The notes under the pieces are model-generated. The model was not told where the DNA came from. It did no database searches and saw only the letters and a list, made by a program, of their open reading frames with translations. Below are positions 44,422 through 44,936 of a stretch of DNA of 44,936 bases, piece by piece (position 1 is the first letter of the stretch; each line of letters opens with the position of its first letter). The position numbers and the translations under genes are program-made. Origin of the DNA: Alphaproteobacteria bacterium (GTDB taxonomy: Bacteria > Pseudomonadota > Alphaproteobacteria > Caulobacterales > Maricaulaceae); NCBI GenBank assembly GCA_024278855.1, contig JAJRSJ010000015.1, forward strand, positions 1 to 44,936. Direction: 5' to 3'.

Positions 44422-44936
44422 ATGAGCGAAAAATCCCAATCCCAACAAACAAAAGTACAGCAAAAAAGATCACCGCAAAATCAGGGTTTTCTGGATAGCG
44501 GCTACCTGGACGGGGCCAATGCCAAATATCTGGAGCAGATGCAAGCGCGCTATGTTGCCAACCCCAATTCTGTTGACGCAAGCTGGGGGGCCTATTTCGA
44601 GGGGCTCGGCGACGACGCGGCCAATGCCAAAAAAACAGCGGACGGGCCAAGTTGGGGGCGTGCGGACTGGCCTCGGGACGACCGGAGTGATTTAACCTCT
44701 GCTCTCACCGGACATGTTTTGGCAGAAGATATACAAGCCAAAATTAAACAAGCCCGCCCCGGTGCGAGCGCACAAGATTTGCAGCAAGCGGCCAAGGACA
44801 GTATTTCGGCCCTGATGCTTATTCGCGCCTACCGCATACGCGGGCATCTGATTGCTGATCTTGACCCGCTTGGGCAAATGAAACGGGTGTTTCATACGGA
44901 TTTGGATCCGGCCACTTACGGATTTGGGAATGGGGA
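44422..44936 (+). CDS. sucA: 2-Oxoglutarate dehydrogenase E1, N-terminal part (cut by window end)
   Basis: 171 codons without stop to the window end. After a polar N-terminus (MSEKSQSQQTKVQQKR) come SGYLDGANAKYLEQMQARYV and DASWGAYF, the E1 N-terminal motif, and later LMLIRAYRIRGHLIADLDPL, the conserved start of the dehydrogenase domain. It begins 3 bp after the sucD stop, the usual TCA-operon order. The thiamine-diphosphate part lies outside the window. Confidence 0.93.
   Translation, partial: MSEKSQSQQTKVQQKRSPQNQGFLDSGYLDGANAKYLEQMQARYVANPNSVDASWGAYFEGLGDDAANAKKTADGPSWGRADWPRDDRSDLTSALTGHVLAEDIQAKIKQARPGASAQDLQQAAKDSISALMLIRAYRIRGHLIADLDPLGQMKRVFHTDLDPATYGFGNG

Overview
The window looks like a mid-GC (about 50 percent by eye) alphaproteobacterial chromosome. 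The most telling gene is sciP, the CtrA inhibitor of the Caulobacter-type cell cycle, at 33716-33973. A methionine synthase split after its homocysteine domain, a σ32-type promoter before hsp20 and the sucC/sucD/sucA order fit this. Within the class, a Caulobacterales or Hyphomonadaceae-like bacterium is an inference. No tRNA, rRNA, prophage, transposase gene or CRISPR array was seen.

Layout. 1-4101: small heat-shock protein, a lipoprotein methyltransferase, an SCP2-like protein, and an α/β-hydrolase paired with a PepSY membrane protein that carries a pure RPKS tandem tail. 4164-11213 (+): methionine operon led by a SAM riboswitch of the S-box class: metX-type acyltransferase, metB-type lyase, metF and the two-piece metH, all overlapping or nearly so. 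11372-29449 (-): about 18 kb of collinear amino-acid genes, in transcription order ilvD, ilvC, ilvB/G, a small membrane protein, ilvM-like, leuA, leuC, leuD, leuB, ilvA, gltD, gltB. It is preceded by a Leu/Ile/Val-rich 49-codon ORF and a strong hairpin terminator that together look like an attenuator. Six palindromic elements of two families, each about 90-100 bp, sit between the genes of this cluster. 29645-33457 (-): a probable remnant of a toxin-immunity locus, DUF2283, an ECF sigma/anti-sigma/periplasmic-sensor operon with a six-EF-hand protein, and a ParA-like protein without a P-loop. 33716-37549: sciP, mnmA, a low-GC PD-(D/E)XK nuclease-like gene, a ParDE-type toxin-antitoxin pair and dodecin. 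37625-40856: thiolase, GNAT acetyltransferase, a MITE-like element with 28-bp inverted ends, rplT/rpmI and a truncated haemoglobin. 40995-44936 (+): sucC, then an inserted thioredoxin-like gene and vapBC, then sucD and the 5' part of sucA.

How it works together. The methionine operon goes from an acylated homoserine to cystathionine and, through 5-methyl-THF, to methionine; no metC is visible. The minus-strand cluster holds all the enzymes specific to isoleucine, valine and leucine from threonine and pyruvate except the final transaminase, and glutamate synthase supplies the amino donor.

Sequence integrity. Three housekeeping genes are interrupted: gltD and sucD by an apparent 1-base deletion, ilvD by one in-frame TAG. 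The leuC 3' end also looks like it lost one A. Three of the four are single-base losses, two of them in A runs. Consensus error in the assembly is therefore a serious alternative to real gene decay.
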